A stretch of 64,000 nt of DNA, from assembly GCA_023935145.1 (NCBI GenBank), contig CM043705.1, positions 52,336,084 through 52,400,083 of the forward strand, given 5' to 3'. The notes beneath the pieces are model-generated. The model did no database searches. It saw only the letters and a program-made list of their open reading frames with translations, and was not told the origin of the DNA. Source of the DNA: Bretschneidera sinensis (Eukaryota; Streptophyta; Magnoliopsida; Brassicales; Akaniaceae). The translations under genes and the position numbers were made by a program. Shown piece by piece: positions 10,413-20,667 of the stretch (position 1 is the stretch's first letter; every line of letters begins with the position of its first letter).

Positions 10413-12289
10413 GTAAAAGTGATTTAATATATTAAAAAAAACAATTACCCTTTTAAAAAAAATTATAGGTATTGTTTGGTTTGATTAGTGAAAACTGTAA
10501 GGTGTCTGATGTTTGATTTGTTTTAATTTTGATTATAATCAAGCTAATTGATTTCTGATTTAAAAACTTTTTTATTGCAAATTATCTAATTTGAATTCAA
10601 AAATGTCTGATACCATGGAAACACTAATTGACTTGTGATTGATGTTAATTTTTTTTTATGGTTACAATTTAGTTTTAAATATGATTACTGTAAAATAATT
10701 TACAACTTAAATCATACAAATAATTCAAATTTAATAGAAAAATTATTTTTAATAAAACAAAATTTATGTAGCTTCCTCTGGTTGTTAGTACAAGAATTAA
10801 CATATGTCAAAGAAAAAAGTAAAAATAGGACTATCAAATCATATGGAAGGAAAAGAAATAAAGAAGCAAAAAGAATAACAACAAAAAAATAGCTCTTTTG
10901 ATCCATTCCATAAATCATTGGTATTAAAAAGTTGAAACGGTAACAAGTTTAAGGAGAGGAAAAAAAAAGGAAAATCATAATTTTTTCTCTCTCCTTTCTT
11001 CCTAATCAAACATGGGGCCCCGATTATTTCTTCACCATATTTCTGCGCAAATCGCAAATCGCATCCCAAGCCATTTCAGTCTTCCAATCTTTTTCACTCT
11101 TCGATATTGTAGTGATTATTAATATTATTTTACGATAAAAGTTACGCAACCGTCTCGTCGACGGCCATGAATCGTGATTTGGGCTGTTTGGAATTTTGTG
11201 CATGGATTTTTTTATAACTTTTTTCTTGCTGGGTTGTCGAGAAAATGAAGAATTTTTTTTGTGATTTATGCTATTTGCTTGGCAAGAAAAATGAAGGATA
11301 ATTATTTTTAATGCCTTTCTTGAAGAATTTTTAAAAGATTTTTTTATAGGTTTTTTTTGTTTGGTCGCTGAGAAAATGAATTTTTTTTGTGATTTATGCT
11401 GTTTGGTTGGTGAGAAAAAGAAAGAAAATTATTTTTAACATATTTCTTAAAGAATTTCTAAAAAATAATCAAAGTGAAGCTCAAACTATCATCCACAAAA
11501 ACTAGAGAAGAAATTGAAAGAGTAAGTTCGCCAAAATCGATCATTGGAGATGAGAAAGATTTTTAAAGAAATATGGTGAGAGTTTCTTATTGGCACAGAA
11601 ATCGGGGACCCCAGATTAAAAATAGTGAAATAAGTCTATTTACAAGGGTTTTGTAACTCATTCATTAGCAAAGAAAATTGGATATAGGATTATAGCCATT
11701 TTAAGATCTTGTTTGGTTCAAATTTGTCAAATTGTCATGTGTTTGGTGACTGAAGGCTTATTTTTTTATTTATTAGAATCAAAATGATTTATTTTTTATT
11801 GTTTGATTGCAAATTGTCTGGTCTAAATTCAAAATCGTTTGTTTGGTACCATTACCCGAGTTTGTTAGCAACAACTTATTGGTGACTATTTGTATTATTT
11901 GTTGATATTATATTCTAATTTTAAAATGATTAATATTAACCAATTTACCATTTAAATCTCATGATTTAAAAATTCATAGAAACAATATTTTCCATAGAAA
12001 AAAAATTATATATTTTACACAAAGTATATATTATATATTATATATTTAATATTTTTAAATATATATAATATATTATAAAATATAAAAAGAGAAATATTTA
12101 TAGGAAAATATGTACATCCCATAAATAATAAAAAAATTCATAGAAAAAGTATTTAACATAGAAGATATAAAAGTCATACAAATATGAATTAAAAAATTCA
12201 TACAAGTATATTCAACATAGTTTACAAAATCTCTACTTGCTTAGTTTATAAAATTCATAAGAAAAAAACCAACATATTCAAATCATGCA
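10413..12289. other. AT-rich region with inverted and tandem duplications, no gene
   Basis: Three structures are visible. A block at 10565-10625 is repeated in the same orientation at about 11795-11860. Inverted arms lie at 11004-11055 and 11552-11625, around GGGGCCCCGAT / ATCGGGGACCCC and CACCATATTTCT. A tandem pair of about 125 bp, sharing TTTTTTGTGATTTATGCT, lies at about 11220-11346 and 11347-11470. The block may be part of a larger DNA transposon (see findings). The open frames here are low-complexity. Confidence 0.45.
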
Positions 12290-12869
12290 TCATCACTCGG
12301 TCGGAATAACCCTATTTACAGTTCACATGGCAATGGTAATTTTGTTTCATTCCCTCACCATTAAGTGCCTACAAATTGTCTCTTTGGAGTGTTGGAATCG
12401 ATGAACTAGAACCCGATTTTGCTTACTGTGTCCCAGTCTCATAAAAAAATCATGACTTGTTCTTCCACTCTCACAAACCTTGTAATGACAAAAATTCCTG
12501 ATCTACCAATGTTAATGAAATACTTCTTAATGAAGTCTTTGACATTCAAAAGAGATTGCGACATGTAGTCGGATGTCCATCCAATACTTTCATCATAAAA
12601 TCGTGGTGTTTTAATATTGAGTCCATTTGAATCATCCTAAGAAAACTTTTTTTTTTTGTCTCTTATTATAAAAAGAAGTGCAATGACTAATAAATACACC
12701 TCTTGGATTTGTTCTTTTGACAATAGCATTTTGCAACTCAGTGTATGAAATTCATCAATAAAATGACTGATACCGTAAAGATAAACATGAAATATCCAAA
12801 TAAAACCTAAAAATCCATAACTAAACATCATTAATAAATACATCATCATCTCACTCAACTAACTCAAGG

Positions 12870-13479
12870 ACATCAACAGGTTGGACCTCTATGACATCTA
12901 CACCGGACTCCTAAACTGGAGACATCTTGAGCCTAATTAGAAACCATAGAAGGCTCACCAAACAAGTATCAATTGGGTACAATGTCTACGTCTATTCCGA
13001 GTATCCCTTGGAATATGGTATGAAGGAGCTCTGCATCTTTAATACCAGTGTCGCGATATCTCGCACTCCATGGATGCAACTAAATAAAAAATAATTCAAT
13101 CAAATAAAATGTATGTAATAAGACACTACACTGACGTTAAGACTAATGTCTACTAAAGAAACATAACAAGTAATAACCGTCGCCAATGATGCTCCTCCAG
13201 AATAATGTTCTCTTCCTTGTCAACAACCCTAATAGAATATAACTCCTTCAAGTGTCTAAATTGATCCTTGCATTGCATCCAATGAAGTTTTAATTGTTTC
13301 AGTTCTAGTTCCTCATTGAGCTTGGTGCTAAACCGATTTTGAATTATTTGTATCACTTCCCTAGTTCGCAACTCATTAATTGGGCACCTAAAATATATTC
13401 TTTCTCCCACCACCATGATGGAAAATGTGTGTTTCTCATATGTCCATTCTACCCTAGGCATCTCTATCCATAAATGCAC
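12870..13479 (-). pseudogene. Myb/SANT-like (PIF/Harbinger ORF1-type) protein remnant
   Basis: The first open stretch (13479-13153, 108 codons) contains a SANT-like fold pattern: RVEWTYEKHTFSIMV, then REVIQIIQNRFS, then LKQLKLHWMQCKDQFRHL. These match the spacing of plant Myb/SANT-like domains (Trp, QLK.HW, LK). After a probable intron (acceptor near 13080), a second stretch reads HPWSARYRDTGIKDAELLHTI, which corresponds to HPKASQFRKQGCEHYKLL in the Harbinger ORF of this window (44374 onward). Frame stops follow within 120 bp. It may be ORF1 of a decayed PIF/Harbinger element or a relic of a related host gene. No transposase was found next to it. Gypsy-2 sits about 480 bp upstream. Confidence 0.55.
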
Positions 13480-13739
13480 ATGTTACAATTTAATCAATCA
13501 TATAAAATATCACGTATAAAAGAAAGAATATATATACATTTACATGTCTATCGAGATATTCCTCAGACACACATAGGTTAAGTTTAGCTTATGTGTTACA
13601 TTTACATGTAACAAATTACCTAATGCTCATCATCATGGGAAATTCTTGGCCTTAGGTTCCTAAACTGACTGACAGTAATGTAACCTAAACATGCATACAT
13701 ATATAATTCACAAGTTCAAAACAACAAAACCCGGCCCGA

Positions 13740-13958
13740 ATCAATGCATGACATGCAAAAAAGAAAAAAAAAAATTAAAGACATTCTAATGGGTTCATCA
13801 CTGACCAGAACCTAATGCAATGCACGAGACACACCTAAATGAACCTAACGTCATGCATGCATGAGAGACCTTAAACCCTCACTGAAGCTAATGGTATGCA
13901 TGCATGAGATACACATCCCTCATCCCTTTCTTTTCTCAAAGTTCCCTCCCCTCATCAT
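13740..13958. repeat. Short degenerate repeats around CATGCATGCATGAG
   Basis: Units containing AACCTAA..CATGCATGCATGAGA..C recur at about 13810, 13846 and 13890, and again past Gypsy-2 at about 28255-28285. Gypsy-2 therefore inserted into this small array. Confidence 0.55.
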
Positions 13959-14694
13959 TCTAACGACCCCTCTTGAGTTGGCCACCGGTCAAGACGGTGT
14001 TGTCACATTTTGAAAATTCCAGCATGACACATATATGCAACAATAAAAATAATACCAATAGAAATTTTTACATCAATCCTCAACCCTCAACATGGGAGAT
14101 ACATCATTCTGATCTTGAATTAAACATTATATACAACGTAATATACATGAATATTTAAAAATAAATTTTTATTTTATTTTCTCATTAGTCTGAGGATATG
14201 GACACGCACGTGGCTTACAGATAATGACTTTGTCTGAATCTCAACTCACCAAACTATCTGTCCTGCCTGCTACCTGAAATCATTGTACAATGCGGAGTGA
14301 GCTTCACAAGCTCAATGAATTAAATTTACTAGAATCGATTTTATACTCATAGTTACATCTTATAATTCAATTACTTCTAAAAAAATATTCCGATATTCAT
14401 TCATCTTTTTCCTCAAATAATTCAATAGCAATATTCTGTAATCACTAATCAATTTCATAATTCCCCTATTACACAATCTCTTCTTAAGTTACTCATAAGA
14501 CATATTTCCATATTTCTTCCTTAGCATATTCGTCTCTCCGTGAGACTCAGTCATCTATCAATAGATTTACAATCATAAATAGTACTTTAACATATCAAGC
14601 TATAACAATTAATATTTAAAGCAAATGCAATGCATGAAGTTAAATGTTATTATTATTGGGAACGTCTTCCCACATGTCGACATGTTTTTATCTT

Positions 14695-14930
14695 AGATCG
14701 ACTGTCTTCCTAGTTATTTCATTCTCATTTAGACTGGCTGTCTTCCCAGTTCTTTTATTCTCATTTAGATAGGCTACCTTTTTGGTTTTTTTATTTTCAT
14801 TTAGACCGGCTGCCTTTCAGGTTCTTTTATTTCTAGTATATACTGGCTATCACCATTTTCATTTAGACCGGCTGCCCTCTCGGTTCTTTTATTTTTATTT
14901 AGACCGGCTACCCTCTTGGTTCTTTTATTT
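14695..14930 (-). repeat. Tandem dyad modules in Gypsy-2 3' LTR (six copies of about 36 bp)
   Basis: Each unit starts AGACCGGCTGCC, continues with a CCGGTTCT-like half, then TTTTATT(C/T)TCATTT. AGACCGG and CCGGTTCT form a short stem. One interloper (TATACTGGCTATCACC) lies between units 4 and 5. Confidence 0.8.
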
Positions 14931-15146
14931 CATGCATATGCGTATGAATAATGATTTGAATATGCATATGAATAATAAAATAAAAACAAGCATATATTCA
15001 GATATTCAAACTAGCTATCCTGATTATTCTCAAATTATTATTTGAAAAATTCCACTAAATTCATCTCTTCATAAATCATATCAAATCATCAATCATAGCT
15101 TGTCAAGATCCACTAAATTTTCTTTCCTCAGAAATCATATCAAATC

Positions 15147-16057
15147 TGTTGGAAATCACCCTCAAGATGCCCAGGTGGTGATATTCCAAACACCCAAGTC
15201 TAGAATGACTTGTAATGATCAGAACAGAAACAAAAATCAAACGAATCAAGGAAAGAACACAAGCAATTGTTATAGAGGTTCGGTAATGTGCCTACGTCCC
15301 CGTGAGCTCCTCCGAGCCCTCTGCACTAAATCAATAGGTTCTTACAAGTTACAGCAACACCTCTTCAAGAAACCTCTACTTCATGAAGAACGAAAGAAGA
15401 GAAAAGAAAGTGATAAGGACTTGAGTTACCCTGAAATTTTCTCCCAAGAAAATTCCACTTACAAGGCCCTTGAATCCCCAATCTATAATACTCTCTCTCC
15501 AAATAACCAGCCTTTCCTTGAATGAATCTCTCCTGTATGTTTTGTGTCTTTACACTCTCACACACCCATGTATTCTATTTCACACACATTCACATGTCAT
15601 TCCCATCACACCTCTCTTGTTGAGATGATTGTCACACATGATGTCTTCACTTGTTGTTAGAAGACCCTTTATATAGGGCAATGACTTCCTCATCCAATAT
15701 TGAAGATCAATTTCCACCCTTAAATCTCAAGAACCAAAGACCCATGGCTCTCTAAGAGTCTAAGTAATCTTGTGCATTTTGATCATGCACCACGCATTAG
15801 AAGAAGAGTGCTGAAAATTGCCATCAGGTATGCCTTCGCACTGCATCTTGGAATAGGGCAAGCTGCACCTTGGAATGAGGGAGAGTTGCTGCCTTTTTGG
15901 GCACCGCACCTTAGGGAGGCTGAGGTGCGGTGCGGCCTGGAGAGCTGTCTTCCTGAACTTGCTGCAGGGTGAGGCGCGGATCTCTTGAGGTGCGACGCAC
16001 ACTTGGTGACCTGATGTTGAACTCTTTTCCTGTTTGATCTGTAGACAAATACCAATG
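15147..16057 (-). repeat. Copia-1 3' LTR
   Basis: 911 bp, aligned end to end with 19758-20667. The differences seen are mostly C/T and G/A transitions. The outer dinucleotide is kept; the inner end CA has become TG. Confidence 0.93.
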
Positions 16058-16079
16058 AACCCGAACCTTTGTGCAGAGA

Positions 16080-16610
16080 AATCAAGATCTAAACTCAACT
16101 TGAGTTATTATATCAATCGACTTCAATCCTAAGAAATCCAAGGCAATGATTGAACTTACTTAGAGGTAGAACTTTAGTACCTAAATCTGCAGGATTTTCT
16201 TCCGTTGCAACTTTGTCCACATGAATGCATCATTCTGTAACATTTTCCCGAATGAAATGATACCGAACATCCACATGCTTAGTCCTCTCATAGAACACCA
16301 GGTTCTTACACATGTGCCATGCAATTTGGCTATCAGAAGACACCACTACCTGCTCTTTTAGGACCTTCCACTCTTCCAACAAATCTTTGCACCACATAGC
16401 CTCCTTTATGACTTCCGTAGCTACTATGTATCCTGCCCTAGTTATTGAGAGTGCTACCACCGGCTACAACTGAGCCTTCACGTACCTCAGCAACCACTTT
16501 ATCCCAAGCCAAAGCTCATTTCTGGGATTACTCACAAATCTGCTGAGAACTCTAATTGCCTGAGAAATGTCAGGTTTAGTGCTTATCATCATGGACATGA
16601 CTGATCCAAT
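16080..16610 (-). pseudogene. Copia-1 RNase H remnant
   Basis: In minus-strand order: SSAIGSVM.MMISTKPDIS and AIRVLSRFVSNP (the connection region), WLLRYVKA, then a jump to PVVALSITRAGYIVATE, KEAMWCKDLLEEW, DSQIAWH, ERTKHVDVRYHFIREN and ADLGTKVLP. The block between WLLRYVK and VALS, normally about 50 residues with the first catalytic Asp, is absent. A stop lies in the join and another after FIRENVTE. The C-terminal DSQ and ERTKHIDVRYHFIRE landmarks identify the family without doubt. It cannot degrade RNA:DNA hybrids. Confidence 0.88.
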
Positions 16611-16614
16611 TGCA

Positions 16615-17163
16615 CTAGAGTAAAGGACCTTTTTTTATTTCCTTCTTCTCCACATCCATTCCAGGACATTGTTTACTGGAGAACTTGAAATGACTAGCAA
16701 GGGGAATCGTCACTGGTTTACTATCTTCCATAGAAAACTTGTACAACACCTTTTCTATATCGGAAGACTGAGAAACCTTCAATCTATTTCTCTCCCTTTC
16801 CCGAATTCTTCTCATCCTAAGGATCTTTTCTGTAAGACCAAGATCTTTCCTCTCGAACTCCTTACTGAGTTGAGATGTTAACCTTTCTATCCTCTCCCTG
16901 CTATTCTTAACCAACATTATGTCATCAGCATAGATGAGGATACTCACCCTTTCCTCCACTTTGTGTTCAAGTGAGAAAGTTTCTGTGAAATCTATGCCAT
17001 CTCTTTGCATCAACCCCTTCGTCATAAGCCTAGCCTTATTCCGGACTTCATCCCCTGGAGTGTTCCCTTCTTTGATCTTGTAAGTGCACTTACAATTCAC
17101 AACTCTCTGTTTTCCTGGAATGTGCACCAATTCCCAAGAGTTGTTCTTCCTCAAAGAATGCAT
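16615..17163 (-). pseudogene. Copia-1 reverse transcriptase remnant with palm deletion
   Basis: A 182-codon open stretch. The start reads HSLRKNNSWELVHIPGKQR, then NKARLMTKGLMQRDGIDFTE, the normal copia RT beginning (LHKN.TWELV, KARLVAKGF.Q..G.D). After FSLEHK it jumps to VEERVSILIYADDIMLV, which holds the catalytic YADD box. The family normally has about 150 residues between these points, including the first catalytic Asp. The remainder (GLTEKILRMRI, KVLYKFSMEDSKPVTIPLASH) is typical. The deletion is in frame, so the open frame survives although activity must be lost. Confidence 0.9.
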
Positions 17164-17559
17164 TTATTCCTCCATAACTAGCTTCCATCTTGACGAATCC
17201 TTATATCTCATGGCATCAATGTAAGTTTCTGGTTCACTTATCCCTCTTTCTGTCCAAGAAGTTGCTGCATTCGTAGCCGCAAAACCATATCTCAAAGGTG
17301 GTCTGACCAGCCTTCTTTCCCAGTCCCTTGTGAACTAATAGTCATTCTGACTTGCTGCATCATCCCCTTCTAGTTCAGCCTCCTTTCGAGTGTCTTGAGC
17401 TTGGCATTCATCAATGGGCTCTACCTGGTCCGAACCCTCTTACCTTCCTTGCTCTACCTAAACTGAATATTCCTTGATGTTATGCTCCACAAATACCGAA
17501 CTGGTTTGCTCACTATCCCCTGCAGGGTTAGTTTTCTCTAAATAGGGAAATAAATGATC

Positions 17560-18950
17560 ATTAAAAAATGACATCCCTACATATTATGAGTTTAAATCTT
17601 TTTTGATCTAAGGACCACAACCTATACCCCTTAGCCTCTTCTCGATATCCTAGAAACACACACTTTCTAGACCTTGGGCTAAGGTTATCATCATTTTGAT
17701 GTGCAAACATAGCACATCCAAAAGTTCTAAGGTTGTCCAACTCAGGGGGTTTTCCACTCTACATCTCCTTGGGAGTCTTAATGTCCACATCCCTAAAGGG
17801 CGATCTATTAACCAAATACGCAGCAGTAGACACCGCTTCCCCCCAAAAACATTTGGGCAATCCAGATCCTATTAACATGCACCTAACCTTTTCCCTAAGG
17901 GTCTTATTCATCCTTTCAGCAACTCCACTTTACTGAGGGGTTTTCACAACCGTTCTATATCTTAGAATCCCATTTAACTTACAGAATTGATCAAGTTCCT
18001 TGTTAAAAACTTCTAAGCCATTATCGGTTCTTAACAGCTTAACTACCCTGCCCGTTTGAGTTTCTTCCAGCTTTTTCCACACCACTAACCTATTCAAAGC
18101 ATTTAATTTATTCTTAAGCAAATAAACCCAAACCTTTCTTGAATAATCATCAATTAAAGACAGAAAGTAAACATTATCTCCCTGTGTTGGTGTTCTTGCT
18201 GGTCCCCAAAGATCCGCATGAACATAGTTAAGAATGCCCTTAGACTTATGCACTCCGGTGTTGAAGCTGACCCGATGTTGTTTCCCAAGAATACAACATT
18301 CGCAGAAATCAAGTTCCTCTACTTTGTCACCATTAAGTAGACCGTTCTTACTGAGAACTTGCAGGCCCTTTTCGCTCATATATCCCAAACGATTGTGCCA
18401 AAGAACTGCCTTATCCATCTTAGCCATCAAGCTTGCTACTTGATCCTTGATTTCTATCTCTCTGATCATCTCATAGAGACCATCCTTTATTGCTGTTTTG
18501 ATCACTATCAAAGATCCTTTGGTTACCTTGATCTTTCCTCCCTCTGCTTTGTATGTGTACCCCATGAAATCCAGCTGCCCCAATGAGATCAAATTTCTTT
18601 TCAACTCCAGAAGATATCTCACATTCCTCAGCAGCCTTGTCATTCCATCAAACATCCTTAACTGAATGTCTCTCATGCCCTTCACTTGGTAAGAAGTATC
18701 ATTCCCCCAGAAAACCTTTCCATCATCAATTTCTTTGAAATTCTTGAACCAATTCCTGTAAGGACACATACAATGAGTGCACCCGGTATCCAAGATCCAT
18801 TTCCCACTGCCTTCTTGCCCCTTGCTCACATTTGAGCACACAATAAGAACATCATCATATTGCTGTTCTTCCTTGACAACCGAAGCCTCTCCATTCTTGG
18901 TATGACTCCCTCCCTCATCCCTTATCATCTTCTTGTAATCTTTCTTGAAA
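17560..18950 (-). pseudogene. Copia-1 zinc knuckle, protease and integrase
   Basis: The open part 18928-17930 (332 codons) has WILDTGCTHCMCP (protease active site, Asp kept), the pre-integrase region VLWHNRLGYMSEKGL, CECCILGKQHR, then the integrase core with HADLWGP (first Asp), IDDYSRKVWVY and RTDNG (second Asp). It ends at a TAA replacing the Gln codon in the TPQQNG motif; the frame then continues with VAERMN (catalytic Glu), CFWGEAV and the C-terminal part to about 17560. Just upstream in the same frame is a zinc knuckle CFYCHKEGPFKKDY, in which the His and last Cys are replaced by Pro and Tyr. One CAA to TAA change separates it from an unbroken integrase core. Confidence 0.92.
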
Positions 18951-19434
18951 GGACCCTCCTTATGGCAGTAGAAACATCTCTTTCCTCCAAATCTCGGTTT
19001 GAAGTGTGCTCTCCCATGGCTTTTTCCTCTACCTCTGTCCTGGTAGTAGCCATATATGTTACTGTGCGCTCTCCCATGGCTTTTTCCTTTACCTCTGTCA
19101 TGGTAGTAGCCATGTATCCTCGTTTACGAAAATACCTCTTATTAGGGAGAGTCTTGGTAGGAAAGAACTCATCTAGGTTCTTCCAAATGACAGCTGGATC
19201 TTTCGAGTTTCCGCACTCCCTTGTGACATTATCCGACATGTGCAGAAAGATGGTGTTGTACGCCATCATCTTCATCTCATTCTGCTGGACCTCTGTGATA
19301 CTTGCTGGAAAAGCGTTATCTTCTCCAATAGCCAGGTCCACCTTTTGTTGTATAAGAACAACCTTGATTTTTCGCTTCCAAAGGGTAAAATCTCTCTTTC
19401 CATCAAACTTGTCAACAATGAAGTTTGAACCCAT
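18925..19434 (-). pseudogene. Copia-1 gag remnant
   Basis: Starts with FIVDKFDGKRDFTLWKRKI, the usual copia gag beginning (F.G..+F..W), followed by IFLHMSDNV and a truncated TLPNK segment. About 100 residues of the normal gag C-terminal half are missing after LPNK and the frame shifts there. The remaining Arg/Gly-rich stretch (GYYQDRGRGKSHGRAH in the shifted frame) is duplicated as a 60-bp tandem pair. Gag would form the virus-like particle; this copy cannot. Confidence 0.88.
19004..19123 (-). repeat. 60-bp tandem duplication in Copia-1 gag
   Basis: Units start at 19004 and 19064 (GTGTGCTCTCCCATGGC and GTGCGCTCTCCCATGGC). The exact 60-bp period equals 20 codons, so the duplication is in frame. 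Confidence 0.88.
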
Positions 19435-19496
19435 CTTGCGGAGAAAATCCCAGATTTATGCAGCACCCACAATTACTTTCCAACTTCTTCTAAATC

Positions 19497-19671
19497 TCAA
19501 GAACATGATCAAAGATGGATCTCAATACCGTTCTTGAATCACCCTCAAGAACATGATCAGATCTTGATCTCTACTCCGTTCTTGAATCACCTCAAGAACA
19601 CGATCAGATCTTGATCTCTACTTTGTTCTTGAATCACCTCAAGAACACGATCAGATATATATGAATCACCC
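19497..19671. repeat. 47-bp tandem repeat in Copia-1 leader (three full units and one partial)
   Basis: Units at 19497, 19545, 19592 and 19639 (partial), each beginning TCAAGAACA and holding CGTTCTTGAATCACC. TCAAGAAC and GTTCTTGA make each unit an inverted repeat as well. It lies between the PBS and the gag start, in the RNA leader. Confidence 0.9.
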
Positions 19672-19744
19672 AAGAAGTTGACCTTTGATTCTTGGAGTCT
19701 TGCTCCAATAACCTCCTGTTCTTGCTCCGATACTCGCTGTTGTA

Positions 19745-19756
19745 GCTCTGATACCA
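19745..19756 (-). other. Copia-1 primer binding site, initiator Met-tRNA type
   Basis: Plus strand GCTCTGATACCA, i.e. TGGTATCAGAGC on the element strand, one base from the LTR end. Perfect match to the Met-tRNA 3' end complement. Confidence 0.93.
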
Positions 19757-19757
19757 T

Positions 19758-20667
19758 TGTTGGAAATCACCCTTAAGATCCTTAGGTGGTGATATTCTAA
19801 ACACCCAAGTCTAGAATGATTTGTGATGATCAGAACAGAAACAGAAATCAGACAAATCAAAGAAAGAACACAAGCAATTTTTATCGAGGTTCGACAATGT
19901 GCCTACATCCCCGTGAGCTCCTCCGAGCCCTCTGCACTAAATCAATGAGTTCTAACAAATTACAGCAACACCTCTTCAAGAAACCTCTAGTTCATGAAGA
20001 ACGAAAGAAGAGAAAATAAAGTGATAAGGACTTGAGTTACCTTGGAATTTTCTCTCAAGAAAATTCCACTTATAAGGCCCTTGAATCCCTAATCTATACT
20101 ACTCTCTCTTTAAACAACCAGTCTCTCTTGAATGAGTCTCTCCTGTGTGTTTTGTGTCTTTGCACTCTCACACACCCATGTGTTCTATTTCACACACATT
20201 CACATGTCATTCCCATCACACCTCTCTTGTTGAGATGATTGTCACATATGATATCTTCACTTGTTGTTAGAAGACCCTTTATATAGGGCAATGACTTCCT
20301 CATCCAATATTTGAGATCAATCTCCACCCTTAAATCTTAAGAACCAAAGACCCATGGCTCTCTAAGAGTCTAAGTAATCTTGTGTGTTTTGATCATGCAC
20401 CACGCACTAGAAGAAGAGTGTTGAAAATTGCTATCAGGTGTGCCTTCGCGCTGCATCTTGGAACAGGGCAAGCCGCACCTTGGAAGGAGGGAGAGTTGCT
20501 GCTTTTCTGGGTGTCGCACCTTGGGGAGGCTGAGGTGTGGTGCGGCCTGGAGAGTTGTCTTCTTGAACTTGTTGCAGGGTGAGGCGCGGATTTCCTCAGG
20601 TGCGGCGCACACCTGGTGACCTGATGTTGAACTCCTTTCCTGTTTGATCCTTAGACAAATACCAACA
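19758..20667 (-). repeat. Copia-1 5' LTR
   Basis: 910 bp, TGTTGG...CCAACA. On the element strand, TATATAAA (20278-20285) is a good TATA box. Confidence 0.94.
20278..20285 (-). promoter_or_regulatory. Copia-1 LTR TATA box
   Basis: TATATAAA on the minus strand, kept at the same place in the other LTR (about 15668-15675). It is the only strong TATA element I see in the LTR. Confidence 0.55.

Larger units (their letters stand above)
15147..20667 (-). mobile_element. Copia-1: Ty1/copia retrotransposon inserted in the Gypsy-2 LTR
   Basis: Two LTRs of about 910 bp start TGTTGGAAATCACC and end ACCAACA (ACCAATG in the left one). The target duplication AAATC is exact (15142-15146 and 20668-20672). 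The PBS complement is at 19745-19756. Gene order on the minus strand is gag, protease, integrase, RT, RNase H, as in copia. The gag start and integrase wording resemble the Tork/Tnt1 type (inference). The internal region is only about 3.7 kb, because parts of gag, RT and RNase H are deleted, so it is non-autonomous. Confidence 0.95.

Noticed and set aside
14695..14930. Evenly spaced repeats as a CRISPR-like array
   Set aside because: Repeats and the intervening sequence are both conserved between units and between LTRs; they are LTR tandem modules in a plant element.
15772..16098. Several 60-110 codon frames in the Copia-1 LTRs (also 20370-20681)
   Set aside because: They lie in LTR sequence, appear on both strands, and match no retroelement protein.
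18860..19537. 225-codon plus-strand frame
   Set aside because: Antisense to Copia-1 gag and the zinc knuckle; the minus strand carries the recognisable motifs.
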